Shown: positions 1-11,464, numbered from the stretch's first letter. The stretch: DNA of 64,000 nucleotides from Rallus limicola (GCA_022605955.1 JAKCOZ010000040.1:1922001-1986000); one strand, 5' to 3'. The notes: a model not told the origin generated them from the sequence alone. Numbers and translations are program-made.

Positions 1-2109
1 TCTTGACTTGTGAATACCAATGTAAACCTTTTCACTAACACTAGAAGTTCAGAGAATTACAGACTGATTCAGTTATATAAATATTGTTATTTAATGCTAT
101 TTGAGATAGTCTGGGCTATCCTATATATGCCTCATCAGTTAGCATATCCGTAATGATATTTAGAGAATATCATCTGGGATATACTACAATTTGACACCAA
201 CACTTAGACAATTGAATCTCAGCTGTTATCTCATACTTCTACATGTAGACACAAAACCTAAAAATCTTAATCTGACAATTGAATCACATCTAATTAATGG
301 GGATAAAGAGATACCAGCAAAATTAAATTCAGATGACATATTATATATCTGGCTGAGCAGTCTTGAGGTTCTTTCATGGTTTTCTCTATTAAATCTAAGA
401 AAGCCAGGGTTAGATTTCCCAAACTTTGATACTTAATTTCCAAGGGAAAGGGAAAGGGAAAGGGAAAGGGAAAGGGAAAGGGAGATCTTCAGTTGAAAGA
501 TAGTGCCTCTTTTGCTATTCCTTTCTTTCCACAAAAATTCACAGATGTTCCATGAGGAATAACATTTCCTATGCAATTTCTCACTAAATAGATTTAATTT
601 AAAACCTATGTTTGCCATTCTATTTTTTACTAGCTTCACTAGCCAATATTCTATTCAGCACATTTAAAGAAATTGTGACTATTATGAGAAATGTTAGACT
701 AGTAAATATTTCTATTTCACTTACAAATTTGAGTCCTTGTACCAACGCTGAATGGACTGTTTGAAGTTCAGAGAGACTGTGCCACACCATCTGTTTATTA
801 TTTTTTCACTTTCCTGAGGATTTCATCTGTGCGTTTGGTTTATCATTCCAAAGGGACCAATCAAAGAAAAAAAGTTACTTTTCTCTTCCATAGCCTGGCA
901 ATAGTAGCTGTCCCTGGGCTTGGAAAAAAAAATAAATACATCAGCCCTGAAAACAGGTCTGTTGATCTTCCAGTAGCCAGAAATAGATTAGGCAAGTAAG
1001 CAGCATTCCTGGTTTTAATGAATTAATTTTGTAAAAGTTTGTAACTAAAGTTGTTGATGAAAAGTCTGTGCAGGGTGTACAGCAGCTCATTAAACTAATC
1101 ACCTCAAAGGGTTCTCTTCTAATTAATGTGAGGCATATAGCAAAAAGTTCAAACTTATTCAGCAGAATAAGAGATATTTGTGTTTTCACACTCCATTGGT
1201 AGGATTTGTCTTTCCTGACACTGCAGGTGTGACAAGGAAAACATTAATTATCCCACATTTAAAAACTGGTAATGATGTTGTACCTGTATAACCAAATTAT
1301 CATAATTTAAACAATGGAGAGAAATAAGACTTGTGTGGGATTTATCCCCAAAAACCAGTTTAGACACAAATTAATTAAATTGTTCTCTAGAAAGGATAGA
1401 TCCATTACAAAACCATCTTGTACATTAGCTCAAGTGGAGCTAATTGTTAGGTACTGCTAGTGCTGGATGAGATGAATTCCAACCCTGACTATAGATTTTC
1501 CTAAATTCAGAGGCTTAGCTGAGCTGCCTAGTTAAGAATGTACTCACTGATCTTTTTATTTGTCAGCAATGAGATATTGACATATTCTACATTGCTAATA
1601 AAGAGATTGATTCCCAGAAAGCAGGGCAAGTTGTGCAGAAGAATTTACATTAGTTCTCATCAAGACTAACTCCCCCTTAGAATGAAATGTCCAGGACAAT
1701 TCTGCATAACATTTTCTCTAGGTCTTAAACATCTCTGATGCTCTGAGGATCTCAGAAGTAGTTCTTCCTTATTATTACCTTTCTTTTCTCCCAGCTGAAG
1801 TTCCCTGAAATAATTACAGAATTGTGTTCCATCCAAACAGTATATTGCTTCTTATAGCATGGTGTGAGAAGTATGCCATGCATATAGGGATATTTGAGAC
1901 TACCAAATTGCTTGGAATGGGCTGGAATGCAGTATAGTATAATGGAAATCAAACCAGCACATTTTCATTTGTATTGTCTAATAGAAGGCAACCGAAATTT
2001 ATAATCCCTGGGTCTGGAATTGTTTAGACCATTCCAAGATTTGTCCAGTGTTCTAGGTGTCCAGTGGCTGGGTTCTATGGGAGAAGGTTATATAAAATAA
2101 GGGATATGT
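1..2109. other. AT-rich non-coding DNA, no gene seen
   Basis: I see no OR motif, no long open frame and no repeat I recognise here, apart from the short GGGAAA tandem repeat listed separately. The short open frames in it have no recognisable domain and look like chance. Confidence 0.6.
444..482 (+). repeat. (GGGAAA)n microsatellite
   Basis: About six and a half copies of the hexamer GGGAAA in a row, nearly perfect. Purine-rich on the plus strand. A simple tandem repeat with no evident function. Confidence 0.95.
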
Positions 2110-2114
2110 TGTAA

Positions 2115-2400
2115 GGCACAGCTGCTGTTCAGAGGGATCTCAACAGGCTGGGGAGATGGGCTGACAGGAACCCCATGAAAATCAACAAAGAAAAATGCTA
2201 AGTCCTGCATCCGGAAAGAAAAAAAACCTCATGCAACAATACATGCTGGTTCCTGACTGACTATGAAATAACCTTGCAGAAAAACATCTGGAGATCCTGG
2301 CTGACAGCAAACTGAAAAGGAGTCAATCATGTGCAAAGCACACTTACAGCAAAGGCAACCAACCACCTCATAGGCTGCATTTCTAAAACTGTAGCCAGTG
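2115..2400 (+). mobile_element. CR1 LINE fragment
   Basis: The run from the 'cagagggatctcaacaggct' type phrase, through a stretch describing a dimer-like block of CR1 ORF2 C-terminal DNA, to 'aggctgcatttctaaaac' resembles the distal part of avian CR1. It is diverged, has no open frame and lacks the 3' tail. Assignment is by remembered CR1 phrasing and was not computed. Confidence 0.55.
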
Positions 2401-2656
2401 AGATGGTGACTTCATCAGAAATTAATGAAAACATCCTGCAAAATAGAAAAAAATATTTTGTTTACAGTGACTAAGTTTTAAAGCCTTCAATTTATTTAGA
2501 GTGTTTATTTCAACTGCCCTTAAGAAGCTGGGCTTCTGTTCCACCGTGAACAGTTTTTTTTGTTCTTCTGTTAATCCCTTCCAGGAGGACTGGTTCACCT
2601 CCCTAAAGAAAGGCTTCTTGTAGAACATGAAATACTGTGGAGAGCCTGACATCTCC

Positions 2657-3012
2657 TGTGGAGGTTTGATCCTGGCTGGATGCCAGGTGCCCCACATAGT
2701 TGTTCTCCCTTCTTATCTGGAAGAGGAGAGAAAATATAATGAAGATGAGGACAGGGAGACCACGCAGCAATTCCCTTCATAGGCAAAGCACCCTAAACAT
2801 GGGGAAGTTAATTTAATTTATTAACAATGAAATTAGAATAGAACAATGAGAAATCAATCCAAGTCTTAAAAATTACATTCCCAGACTTAACTTTACTCCT
2901 GAATTCTCCACCTACCCTTAAATCTTTTTGCATATCTCACAGCTCACTCAGGGACCAAGATCAGGTGATACCTCTGCTTCCTGTTCTTGTGATGGTCCCA
3001 GTTCATCATCTT
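2657..3012 (-). mobile_element. Group A LTR, partial, antisense
   Basis: It begins TGTGGAGGTTTGAT, which reads as the reverse complement of a group A LTR 3' end. It then shares phrases with the near-complete copy at 4161-5191, such as 'caatgagaaatcaatccaa' and the 'cttaactttactcc' block. The copy stops near 'gtcccagttcatcat', so only the LTR 3' third is present. Confidence 0.7.
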
Positions 3013-3291
3013 ACTAAAAATACTGATTTATTTGTGCATTTTTTCTTGTGTACAGTGGTGACACATACTATCAGGGGTCAATTTTCTGGCTCAGTTGTAG
3101 GGACTGTCACTGGGGTTTGAGTAGCTACAGTGCCTGTTGTGGGGGTTGGGGTAGCTGCAGTGCTACCCTCTCTCTCTTCTCCCTGATGGTGCTGCCTACA
3201 ATCATGCAGCATTAGGTAGAGAGTGGCCAGGGACCGGCATAATACAGTAAGTTGTGCAACTTACAGCTACAGAATTTTCCTTTCAGCTGTT
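3013..3291. other. Unassigned repeat-like stretch between LTRs
   Basis: It lies between two antisense LTRs. It contains two imperfect copies of a roughly 28-base phrase around 'gtagctacagtgcctgttg' and 'gtagctgcagtgct' (3115-3165). It may be ERV internal sequence, but no coding frame is visible. Confidence 0.4.
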
Positions 3292-3853
3292 TGTTCTGGT
3301 TTAGCTCCACCTGACAGCCACTAGCTCGTTTCACCTCCCACCTCTGGTGGGGCGGGACAGGGGCAGGAAGAGGAAAAAAAGATGGGAAGACAAAGGCAGA
3401 CCTTGTGGGTTATGATAAGGACAGTTTACTGGGACAGCAAAGAGAGGGAGAAATAGCAATAAGAAGATTTTTTTGCAAAATAAACAAAACTGGTGATACA
3501 CAATGCAGTTTCTCACTAAACCACACAACTCAAGACTGTAGAGATCAGAGCCATCCCACAGCCAGACCATCCACAACTACATATCCTGGAGCCATGAGCT
3601 CATCACCACCCAGCCCTGCTTTATGCTGCGCATGACACCATGGTATGGAATATCCCCTTTGGTTTGGGTCACCTGTCCTGAGTACCCCCCTCCTTTTTGT
3701 TAGCAAGGAAATATGAAATGCTGGAAATCCTTGACTGCTTCACAACAAATCCATCAGTGTGTTATCAGCACTGTTCTCATCCTAACTCCCAAATACAGCA
3801 CTACACCAGCTACTTGAAAGAAAACTAACTCTGTCCTAGCCCAAACCAGGGTG
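3292..3853 (-). mobile_element. Group B LTR, antisense, near full length
   Basis: It reads as the reverse complement of the LTRs at 30124-30698 and 59502-60102. It starts TGTTCTGGTTTAGC, carries the shared 'gataaggacagtttactggg' and 'gtatggaatatcccctttgg' blocks, and ends 'ctaactctgtcctagcccaa'. Length is about 560 bases. No clear target-site duplication is seen. It has no coding content. Confidence 0.75.
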
Positions 3854-4140
3854 TTATTCTGTCACTTTATCAGAGTCTGGTAGCAGTTTGGGAATGAAGA
3901 TCCAAACAACTGGGGGTGAGAAGTTCTCTAGATACCTGCCTATGCATGACATGCCACCCCCACTATTCAGCTTTGGGGAAAAACTCTGGGTGGTATTCTT
4001 ATCCTGAACAGGATCTGAAGCTTATTCAGGGGACATAACAATAGGAACACACTAACTTGGACAACCCAAGCATATTCAGTGCTCAAAAGCTGCCATAACC
4101 AGCCTGAAGGGAAAAGGGGAGGTGAAAGAATGGGAGAAAA
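3854..4140 (+). mobile_element. ERV internal-like fragment
   Basis: It shares order and phrasing with 29720-30000: a 'gggtgagaa' block, an 'aagctgccataaccagcctg' type block, then a purine-rich tail. Orientation is plus, opposite to the LTRs on both sides. It is non-coding as it stands. It is probably decayed internal sequence of an ERV, but the family is not established. Confidence 0.5.
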
Positions 4141-4160
4141 TATCCCTCCTGGTCTTCCCC

Positions 4161-5191
4161 TATGGTTGGCTCACCCAGGCTGGAGGCTAGGTGCCAAAAG
4201 TCACTCTGTCACTCCCTCTTCTCAACTGGATGGGGTGGACAAAATATAACTGAAGGCTCATGGTTCAAGATAAGGACAAAGAGACATCATTCATCAATTG
4301 CCATCACAGTCAACAAAGACTCAACTATGAAAAAAAATCTAATATCTTACCCAACAAAACCAGAGTAGGATAATGAGAAATCAAACCAAATCTTAAAACA
4401 CCTCCTTCCATCCCACCGTTCTTCATGGGCTTAACTTTACTCCCATTTTTCTCTACCTACTTCCTTCTGAGCAGCACAGGGGGACAGTGAATGGAAGTTA
4501 CAGTCAGTTCATCACACGTTCTCTCTGCTACTCCTTCCTCTTCACACTCTTTCCCTGTCCAGCATGGGGTCCCTCTCATGGAGACAATCTTCCATGTGTT
4601 TCTCCAATCTGAGGCTTTCCCATGAATTGCTCCACTTCCACAGGGAGCAGTTCTTCAGGACCAGACTGCTCCAGCATGGGTCCCCCTTGGGGTCACAAGT
4701 CCTGACAGAAAACTGCTCCAGTGTGGGCTGCTCTCTCCATGAATCCACATATCTGGGAATGAGGGTAGTTCAGTGCAGGCTTCTCATGGGGTCAGTCATC
4801 TTCAAGTGCCTCCACCTGCTCCATCTGGCAAGAGGTCCTCCATGGTTTACAGGTGGATATCTGCTTCATCATCACCTTCTATAGGCTTCATGAGGACAGA
4901 CTGCTTTCCAGGGGTCTTTTTCATGAGATGAAGGGGAATCTCTACTCTGGCACCTGGAGCTCCTCCTCCCTCCCCAATTACTGCTCATTTAGGTTTTTTC
5001 CCCATCTTAAATTTTTATCACAGAGACACTACCACCATCACTGATTAGATCAGCCTTGGCCATTGGCGGGTCCATCTAGAGCTGCCTGGCATTGTCTCTG
5101 TCCAAAATAGGGGAAGCTTCTAGAAACTTCTCACAAAAGCCATCCCTGTAGCCCCACAACTACCAAAACCTTGCCATGAAGACCCAATACA
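4161..5191 (-). mobile_element. Group A LTR, antisense, near full length
   Basis: A roughly 1.03 kb LTR read on the minus strand. The 3' end ('tatggttggctcacccaggc') is at the left and the 5' end ('aaaaccttgccatgaagacc') at the right. Between them are repeated 'ctgctccag.gtgggt' blocks matching the plus-strand copy at 15056-16094. The short open frames in it are shadows of this repeat. I found no convincing target-site duplication. Confidence 0.8.
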
Positions 5192-5693
5192 CATACCCTT
5201 CTGGACAGGAAGATGTGATACAGGAACTGCAGAAGACTCTTCTTTCTAACATCATATTTGTATATTGAGATAAATATACAAGGTCTTTAAAATTTAATGT
5301 CAGGCATATGCATCTTACCATAGCTGTCATATTATTGCTTGGAATTGGATCAAGTACTATTAACAGAATATTTGATTTGTGTTCTCAAAGCCACTGCTGT
5401 ATGAAATTCTAGACATATATTTTTGTCCCCTGACATGCCTATGAGTCAAATCAGTAACTTCATTGTGCATAACCATCAGAGAGGAAAGGTCATTTGGAGA
5501 TAATCCTGTAGAAAGGTGACTTCTTGTTGAGGTAGGTATTCATATGTATGACTCAATTTCTTTAGTTACCAGTTATTAGGATGACTGCAGTTCTGACTAG
5601 TAACAAAGTAAATCTTAAAAAGTTTCCTTCTAACACTCACACTTAAACTCTGCCTGTAAGGAACTATCTTAAAGATGGACAGCAATGGGGGGA
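5192..5693. other. Non-coding DNA, nothing recognised
   Basis: No OR, CR1 or LTR motif was recognised in this 500-base stretch between two LTRs. Confidence 0.55.
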
Positions 5694-6110
5694 TGTGGTG
5701 GCTTAGCCCCAAAGAGTGACTGAGCACCACACGCTGCTCACTCACTCCCAGAGGAGAAAGAGACTGAGCCTCCACGGGTTGGGATAAAGACAGTTTATTA
5801 ACAAAAGCACCATGAAAGTAGAACAATAGCAGCCAGTTACACACACACAGAGTGATAACACAGAGTACCTTACAGACCCAACAATTACAGAGTGCTGTAC
5901 AACACAAGGACCAACACAACACCCCAGCCACACTCTGACTGCTCTGGAGTCACCAAAGCAGTGCCCCTTCCCCACCAGCCCCTTTCATGGGGGAGTGATG
6001 TCAAGTGGTGTGGAAAATAGCACAGGCTAAGTCAGCTCACCTAGGCTAACTCAGCTCACCTGTGATGACTGCCTGGGGAGGTTGACTCTGGCCTGTCTGG
6101 AACCAGGATA
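5694..6110 (-). mobile_element. Group D LTR, antisense, overlaps OR 3' end
   Basis: It matches 13396-13758 in sequence and order, sharing 'gggggagtgatgtca', 'gtgtggaaaa' and the final 'ctgg..ccaggA.A'. The LTR 5' terminus (TATCCTGGTTCC on the minus strand, a decayed TGTCCTGG) falls at 6110. The last 65 bases lie inside the OR reading frame that ends at 6046. The left end TGTGGTGGCTTAG is at 5694. No target-site duplication is visible. Confidence 0.75.
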
Positions 6111-7059
6111 CTTGCAAGACCTTGGGGACAGTCTGTCTAACACTGAACATTTTCTTCAAAGTTCCTTTAACCTCCTGGTTCCTCAGACAGTATATGAAGG
6201 GATTGAGCATAGGAGTTACAATAGTGTACACAATTGACATCAGCTTGTTTAAGTCAAAAGGGTGGATTCTCTTGGGCCGGGCATACATGAATAGAGTGGC
6301 TGAAAAGAAGATGATGACTACAGTGAGGTGAGAAACACAGGTGGAGAATGCTTTCTTCCTGCCCTGGACTGTGGGGGTATGCACAACGGTGCTGATGATG
6401 CATATATAGGAGATAATTGTGACAGAGAGAGGAACCAGCAAGATAAGCAAGGCCAGAATGAAATCCACTGTTTCAGCTGTTGTCATGTCAGCACATGATA
6501 TGTTCAGCAAGGGGCCAATGTCACAGAAGAAATGGTTGATGATGTTGGAGCCACAAAAAGACAGCTGAGAGATGAAAAGTACTTTCAGCATGGAGGCTGA
6601 GAAGCCAATGAGCCAGGAACAAGTGGCTAGTTGCATGCAGAGATGGTAATTCATGATGACTGGATAGTGCAGGGGACTGCAGATGGCCACATAGCGATCA
6701 TAAGCCATGACTGCAAGGAGAACACACTCAGTACAAATGAGGGAGCTGAAGAAGTAAAGCTGGGTCATGCAGCCTCCGAAAGATATCTTTTTGCTTTCAA
6801 CAAAAAAATTCCTTAGCAGTTTAGGGACAGTGACTGAAATGTACCAAGCCTCCAGGAAGGAGAGATTGCTGAGAAAGAAATACATGGGCTTGTGAAGCTG
6901 ATGGTTCATCTTTATTGCGATTATTATGAGTACATTTTCCAAGATGGTCAGCATGTACGCCATCAGGAATATCACAAAGAGCAACATCTGAAGTTCCATG
7001 GCAGTTGGAAATCCTAAGAGGATAAATTCCTGGAATTTTGTGCTGTTTTTCTGCTTCAT
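6046..7059 (-). CDS. Olfactory receptor, OR6B-like, with LTR-derived C-terminus
   Basis: An odorant-binding, seven-helix GPCR of the class II OR superfamily, expected in olfactory cilia and coupling to Golf. From the ATG at 7059 it has 337 residues. Visible motifs are N-glycosylation site NST (5-7), PMYFF after TM1, the conserved TM3 cysteine (97), MAYDRYVAIC (118-127), the KAFSTC block before TM6 and NPFIYCLRN in TM7. The LENV in TM1 and the '[15 protein letters not shown]' stretch fit family 6. I prefer this start because an open frame runs further upstream (to 7233) through a low-complexity Phe/Ser-rich stretch that crosses a likely splice acceptor near 7082. A second in-frame ATG at 7071 is possible. 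The last 21 residues (from about 6110 to the TAG at 6046) lie inside a group D LTR, making the tail longer than usual. Intact frame; probably functional. Confidence 0.9.
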   Translation of the reverse strand: MKQKNSTKFQEFILLGFPTAMELQMLLFVIFLMAYMLTILENVLIIIAIKMNHQLHKPMYFFLSNLSFLEAWYISVTVPKLLRNFFVESKKISFGGCMTQLYFFSSLICTECVLLAVMAYDRYVAICSPLHYPVIMNYHLCMQLATCSWLIGFSASMLKVLFISQLSFCGSNIINHFFCDIGPLLNISCADMTTAETVDFILALLILLVPLSVTIISYICIISTVVHTPTVQGRKKAFSTCVSHLTVVIIFFSATLFMYARPKRIHPFDLNKLMSIVYTIVTPMLNPFIYCLRNQEVKGTLKKMFSVRQTVPKVLQVSWFQTGQSQPPQAVITGELS

Positions 7060-8984
7060 GGCAATGGGCATAGCATTAAGCCTCAGAGAAAAAAAATACA
7101 GAATATTATTAAAATCAAAGAAATAGTGAGAAGAACTGTAGAGGAAGAAAAGAAAAGAAAAAGTCTTGTCAAAAAGAAGAAAGGAAGAATGATAACGATA
7201 AGAAAAACATGAGAGGAAGAAAAAGAAAAGCATTATTACATTCAGATCATAAACTATTTTGAAGAGAAAAGAACGAATTCAATACAATATTTTGGTATCT
7301 GGTTCATAATTAGTGGCTTATATTGTTATAGCATAGAAGGTCTTGAGTTATTTAACAAATGAAACAAGTATTTCCAGAGAGCAATTTAAATAGTGCTCTA
7401 AGGGAAGATAAATTATGTTTTGGAGAAATGTATTTTTCTGCCTGTGTCTCTTCCCTTCCCATCACCTGTTTTTCCTTTTCTCTATCTATTCACCTTTGTT
7501 AAAAATGTGATGAGTTAATTTTCTCAGCTTCTACAGGTCAAGATTGAGAACAAAGAAAAACATCTCAAACTAGAAAATGCACATTTCTCTTCTGTAACTT
7601 TACTATCCCCTTATCTGTAATAAGAAATGCTTTTTCATCTTGTTTTTAAGTTCTATTAGTGCAATATTTTGTTTCATGTTAACAGCAAAGAAATAAACCA
7701 CTTCTTCTCCCTCTCCTCCCCACCCCCCAAAATTATTTAGAGGAAAGCATGAAATAAAGTAGATTTTCAGTGTTGGGATATTCATCTTTATAAAACAAAT
7801 AGTTGACACTGAAACACCAGGCCAGATACTGTTCATTTAAAACCTGTTATAACTTCAGAATTGAAAATATAAACCATGATAGAAGACTTGTAATGAGAAA
7901 ATTCATAGAATTTCATAATCCTAATACTGTTAGCTTTCATTAGCATGAGAACTCCTCTAAGGAGAATCTGTAAAATTTTGTCTTTTTGTTCAGCCAGCAC
8001 AAAATACATCAACCAATCTGTCTCTACAGTACATGTATTCAGTACTCCCTTTGTTGGCTAGTATTAGTTCCTCATATAAAACCAGAGATCTGTTTCAAAT
8101 TTCAAATTTTTCATGTTACACACCAGTCAAATCCATAAGTAAGCGATTAGAAGATAATGACAGTTATTCCCCTAACCCAAATAAACAGCTTGCATCTCTC
8201 TATCACTTGAACTGAAGTAAATACCACAGCTGTCTTAACATCAGAAGACAATACTGAGAAACTCCAATTCATCTGCTGAAATTGAGAAAGCCAAAAGTTT
8301 AGTTATCTGATAGTCAGTGTAGTTAGTTTGCCTACCTTCTATACATATATAGGCATTATACAGGTAATACTGCTCTTATTGAGAGGAAAAGGTCTAAAAT
8401 AGGCTTGATGGATCATTTCATTGCTGTGTCTCTTTCTCTCTTCCTTGACTCTGTAAGCAGCTTGGAAGCCTAGATTTGTTCCTCACCGTAGTTCATACAC
8501 ACACCACAGATGCAGGTGTTGAAATGCCAGTGGATTCATTCCTCCTTTGAAGGAGGTGTTTACCCTATGAAAATTCCTTAAGAACAGTGAAAAACTTTAT
8601 TTTTCTCTTACCTTCACACCATTTCAGCAATGCTTGTGATCATATTCATGGGCTGGTTAGGGAAGATAACTGTGATCTAATTGGAAAAAAAGGAACCCAA
8701 GAGGTAGGAGTTCTGCAGAACAGACTGATGTGATTACTTCTTACCTGTTCATAAAAAAGCAGTTTGGTATAAGATTGCATAAGATACAAATAATTACTCA
8801 TGGGATTTCAGTGTTTTCTTTGCCTTTGTGAAACTAATGTACCATGAAGATTAATTCTAGCTTTCTGAGGCTCTCTGCAGCACTTACAGTTCATGAAACA
8901 AAACAACAACTTAACTTAGGTGCTGTGAAACATTTTATTTTTTCCCCAAATTCTTGTGTTTCAGCCATCTTTTTCTAATAAGAA
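7060..8984. other. AT-rich upstream region of the minus-strand OR
   Basis: It contains the likely 5' non-coding part of the OR6-like gene, including a pyrimidine-rich tract and AG (minus strand) at about 7082-7100. I saw no other gene or recognised repeat. Short frames within it show no domain. Confidence 0.5.
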
Positions 8985-9338
8985 TTGTCAGTGATGGCCC
9001 TTCACTGTCTTAACTGCAGTTTGTAGAGCAGTCTTTCTTGCCCTGGACAATCTCAAACTAGATACAGTACTGCAAATGGGATATCACATCACCCTGCTGG
9101 CTAATCGCAGCACTTGCTTGCAAGGATGTGCTGTCTCCTGTTCAGCTTGCACCCCAGATGCTTTTCTATGAGGCCTTGAACTGCCCTATTGCAGTTACTC
9201 TTGTTTGGGTGCCACACTTTGCATTTGTATTTGATGAAACCCACAAGATTCCTGGCAGCCCATTTCTTCAGCCTGCTGATGTCCTCATAAATAGCAGCTT
9301 TTCTTTTCAGCATGTAAACATTCAGTTTGTTATCATCC
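8985..9338 (-). mobile_element. CR1 LINE fragment, antisense
   Basis: The phrase order 'tcagcttgcaccccagatgc', 'ccacactttgcatttgtatt' and 'cccatttcttcagcctgctg' follows the antisense of avian CR1 ORF2/3' region. It is diverged, has no usable frame, and is cut at the right by a group A LTR. Confidence 0.5.
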
Positions 9339-9526
9339 TGTTGTGGGTTTGCATGATAAGGTTTTGATGGAGGTGGTGGGGCTGCAGAGGTGACTTCTAC
9401 AAGAAGGTACTGGAAGCTTTCTCTGTGTCCAACAGAGCCAATACCAGCAGGCTCAAGGGTGGGCCAATCAGGGAAAATGGTAGCACCTCTGTGATAACAT
9501 ATTTAAGAAAGAAAAAAACCTGCAAG
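9339..9526 (+). mobile_element. Group A LTR, 5' fragment
   Basis: It starts TGTTGTGGGTTTGCATGATAAGG and runs through 'ctgtgtccaacagagccaat' to the 'gataacatatttaagaaag' TATA-like block. It then joins ERVL-like pol sequence directly at about 9527. The remaining 800 bases of the LTR are missing. Confidence 0.7.
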
Positions 9527-9947
9527 CGACAGGCAGTGGAAGGCTGCTGTATGGAGTCCTACAGGATGAGTGACAGAAGCTCATCAAGGACAAAGTTAGT
9601 TGTGTGAATTTACAGAAGTGAAAGCCATCCAGCTGGCTTTAGATGTCTAAACAACAGAGTTTAACCTCTGCACTGACTAATGGTTGGTGACTAACGCCTT
9701 GTGGTGTTCTTACAGCAATGGAAGGGGAGCAAATGGCAATGCAGAGGCAAACCCATCTGGGCTGGCCCATTGTGGCAGGATATTGCTGCCCGGCTGGAGA
9801 AGCTGGATCAAGTGGTAGACTTGACCGTGGATGCTCGCAGATCATACACAAATGTGAAGCGTGCTGTTATCAAACATGCCAACTGCTTAAAAGTCTCCGT
9901 GATAATGAGGAAGATGGCTGAAATATAAATATGGGAAGGCCTGGCAT
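9527..9947 (+). pseudogene. ERVL-like pol remnant (RNase H to integrase)
   Basis: Translations in shifting plus frames show a class III (ERVL-type) RNase H segment. RWKAAV-type sequence appears near 9530, EVKAIQLALDV near 9620, and QQWKGSKWQCRGKPIWAGPL then WQDIAARLEK at 9711-9815. A short integrase-like piece (RWLKYKY type) follows at about 9910-9945. Several frameshifts and stops break it, so it cannot make a protein. Group A LTR pieces flank it on both sides. The nearest relative in the window is the pol remnant at 20553-22860. Confidence 0.7.
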
Positions 9948-9949
9948 AT

Positions 9950-10340
9950 TGTTGTGTTTTAGCATGGCATTCTCTCTTCTGGTGGAGAAGGGGGGCTGCA
10001 AGGGTGGCTTCTGCAAGAAGCAACTAGAAGCTTTCCCTAGGCCTGACAGAGTAAACACCAGCCAGTTCAAGGCTGGACCCACTGCTGATGAAGGCCGAGC
10101 CAATCAGCAATGATAATAGCACCTCTGTGAATCACATTTAAGAGGAAAAAAAACACAAGCACCCACTTTTTTGCCCACTAGAGAAGGGAGTGTGAAGATG
10201 TAAGAAACTTTGTAGACACCAAGGCAAGTGAAGAAGAGGGGAAGGAGGCAATCCAGGCATCTAGAAAGCTTTCCCTGCAGCCCATGGAGAAGACCATTGT
10301 TGAGGAAGAAGCATCTAGGTTTCTGCCTATAAGGAGTGCC
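9950..10340 (+). mobile_element. Group A LTR, 5' portion
   Basis: It begins TGTTGTGTTTTAGCATGG and shares with 15056-16094 the 'ggcttctgcaagaagcaact', 'cacctctgtgaatcacattt' and 'ccatggagaagaccat' blocks. It ends around 10340, before the distal half of the LTR. Confidence 0.75.
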
Positions 10341-11464
10341 AGGTGACTCTCCCTGGGACTGGGAATTATGATAGCTTCACATGGAGCATGTATCTTTCAG
10401 ATCATGTGTTGAGTAATCAGATCAAAGAGCTGTGGAAAGAGGTGAACAGATAGCACTGTCAGGCGGGAGGAAAAGAAGACTTTCTCAGACCCTGAAGAAC
10501 AAAAAACTTGAGCCTTATCATATAGTGAAGGAGGAACAGCTAGAGACATTTCAGTTGTAATGGAGACTCACACAATGGAAGAGGTTAGAAATGTGTTACT
10601 TTTTACAATAGAATTAAAGTTCCTTTGCCCACAGAGCTGCAGTTATGAAATAGGTGTAATGTGCTTGTTTTACGCGGTTAAAAGCCAGTCATCATAAACA
10701 CACAGGGCAGTTAAAGATCAGGAGAATGACAGACGGAGAAAACCTAGTAACTTAATCAGAGAACTTAGGGCACACTGTATTGACTACTCCTAGAGTTATC
10801 CATGGGGTATGATCAGCCTGTTGCCCCTGATTTGGAATCCATCAAGCTAAGTCTACCACAGAAACTTCCCTTGAACTCCATACAGCCTGAAGGGGGTATA
10901 GGACTTTAGGATCAGGAGGAAGAGAAATTTGAGACAGTGGAAAACTTATTACGGGATGTTTTAAGGGGATTTTATGATGTTTAAGGGAAAGACCAAAGCT
11001 AGTGAAAGAGAAATCAAGGTAAATGAGGAGCATGGAAAAATAGAAGGAGTTTGGGATAAAGAGTTCAGTGGAGTATAAACAGCTTCCTGGTTAGCATGCT
11101 TGTATGTCTGAGTCCTGACCCTAATCACCAGTCTGACCTATATTCTTATTTAAATTTAGTCCTAATTATTTTCTTGAGTGAGAGTGGTTTAAATGTTGAT
11201 GTGTTTGATACCACTGAAGTTCAGTCAAGAGTATCCTGGAAATAGGAGAACATGTCTGGGAGACAGCTACTAGGGAAAGCCAGCTACTAGGTCTTGAGCC
11301 TAAATATGGAAAAGACAGAGTCTGAGAGCCTGCTAGTAGAGAAATCATAGTCCTGGACTATCCATTTGTCTGTATGCGTGCATGCATCTGTGTTGGTGTG
11401 CATGTGTAATAAAAAAAGGTCTGAGTAGAGCAACAGAGTACAGTACATACTGAGGGCTGACCAA
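10341..11464. other. Unassigned repeat-like DNA, possibly CR1 5' sequence
   Basis: The part near 10410-10480 ('gatcaaagagctgtggaaag' then 'aggtgaacagatagcact') vaguely resembles the coiled-coil ORF1 region of CR1, but this is weak. A TG-rich patch lies at 11370-11410. No gene was recognised. Confidence 0.35.

Noticed and set aside
7060..7233. N-terminal extension of 58 codons on the OR6-like gene
   Set aside because: The extension is low-complexity Phe/Ser-rich sequence crossing a likely splice acceptor, and OR coding exons start right at the M-x-N-x-S/T type N-terminus.
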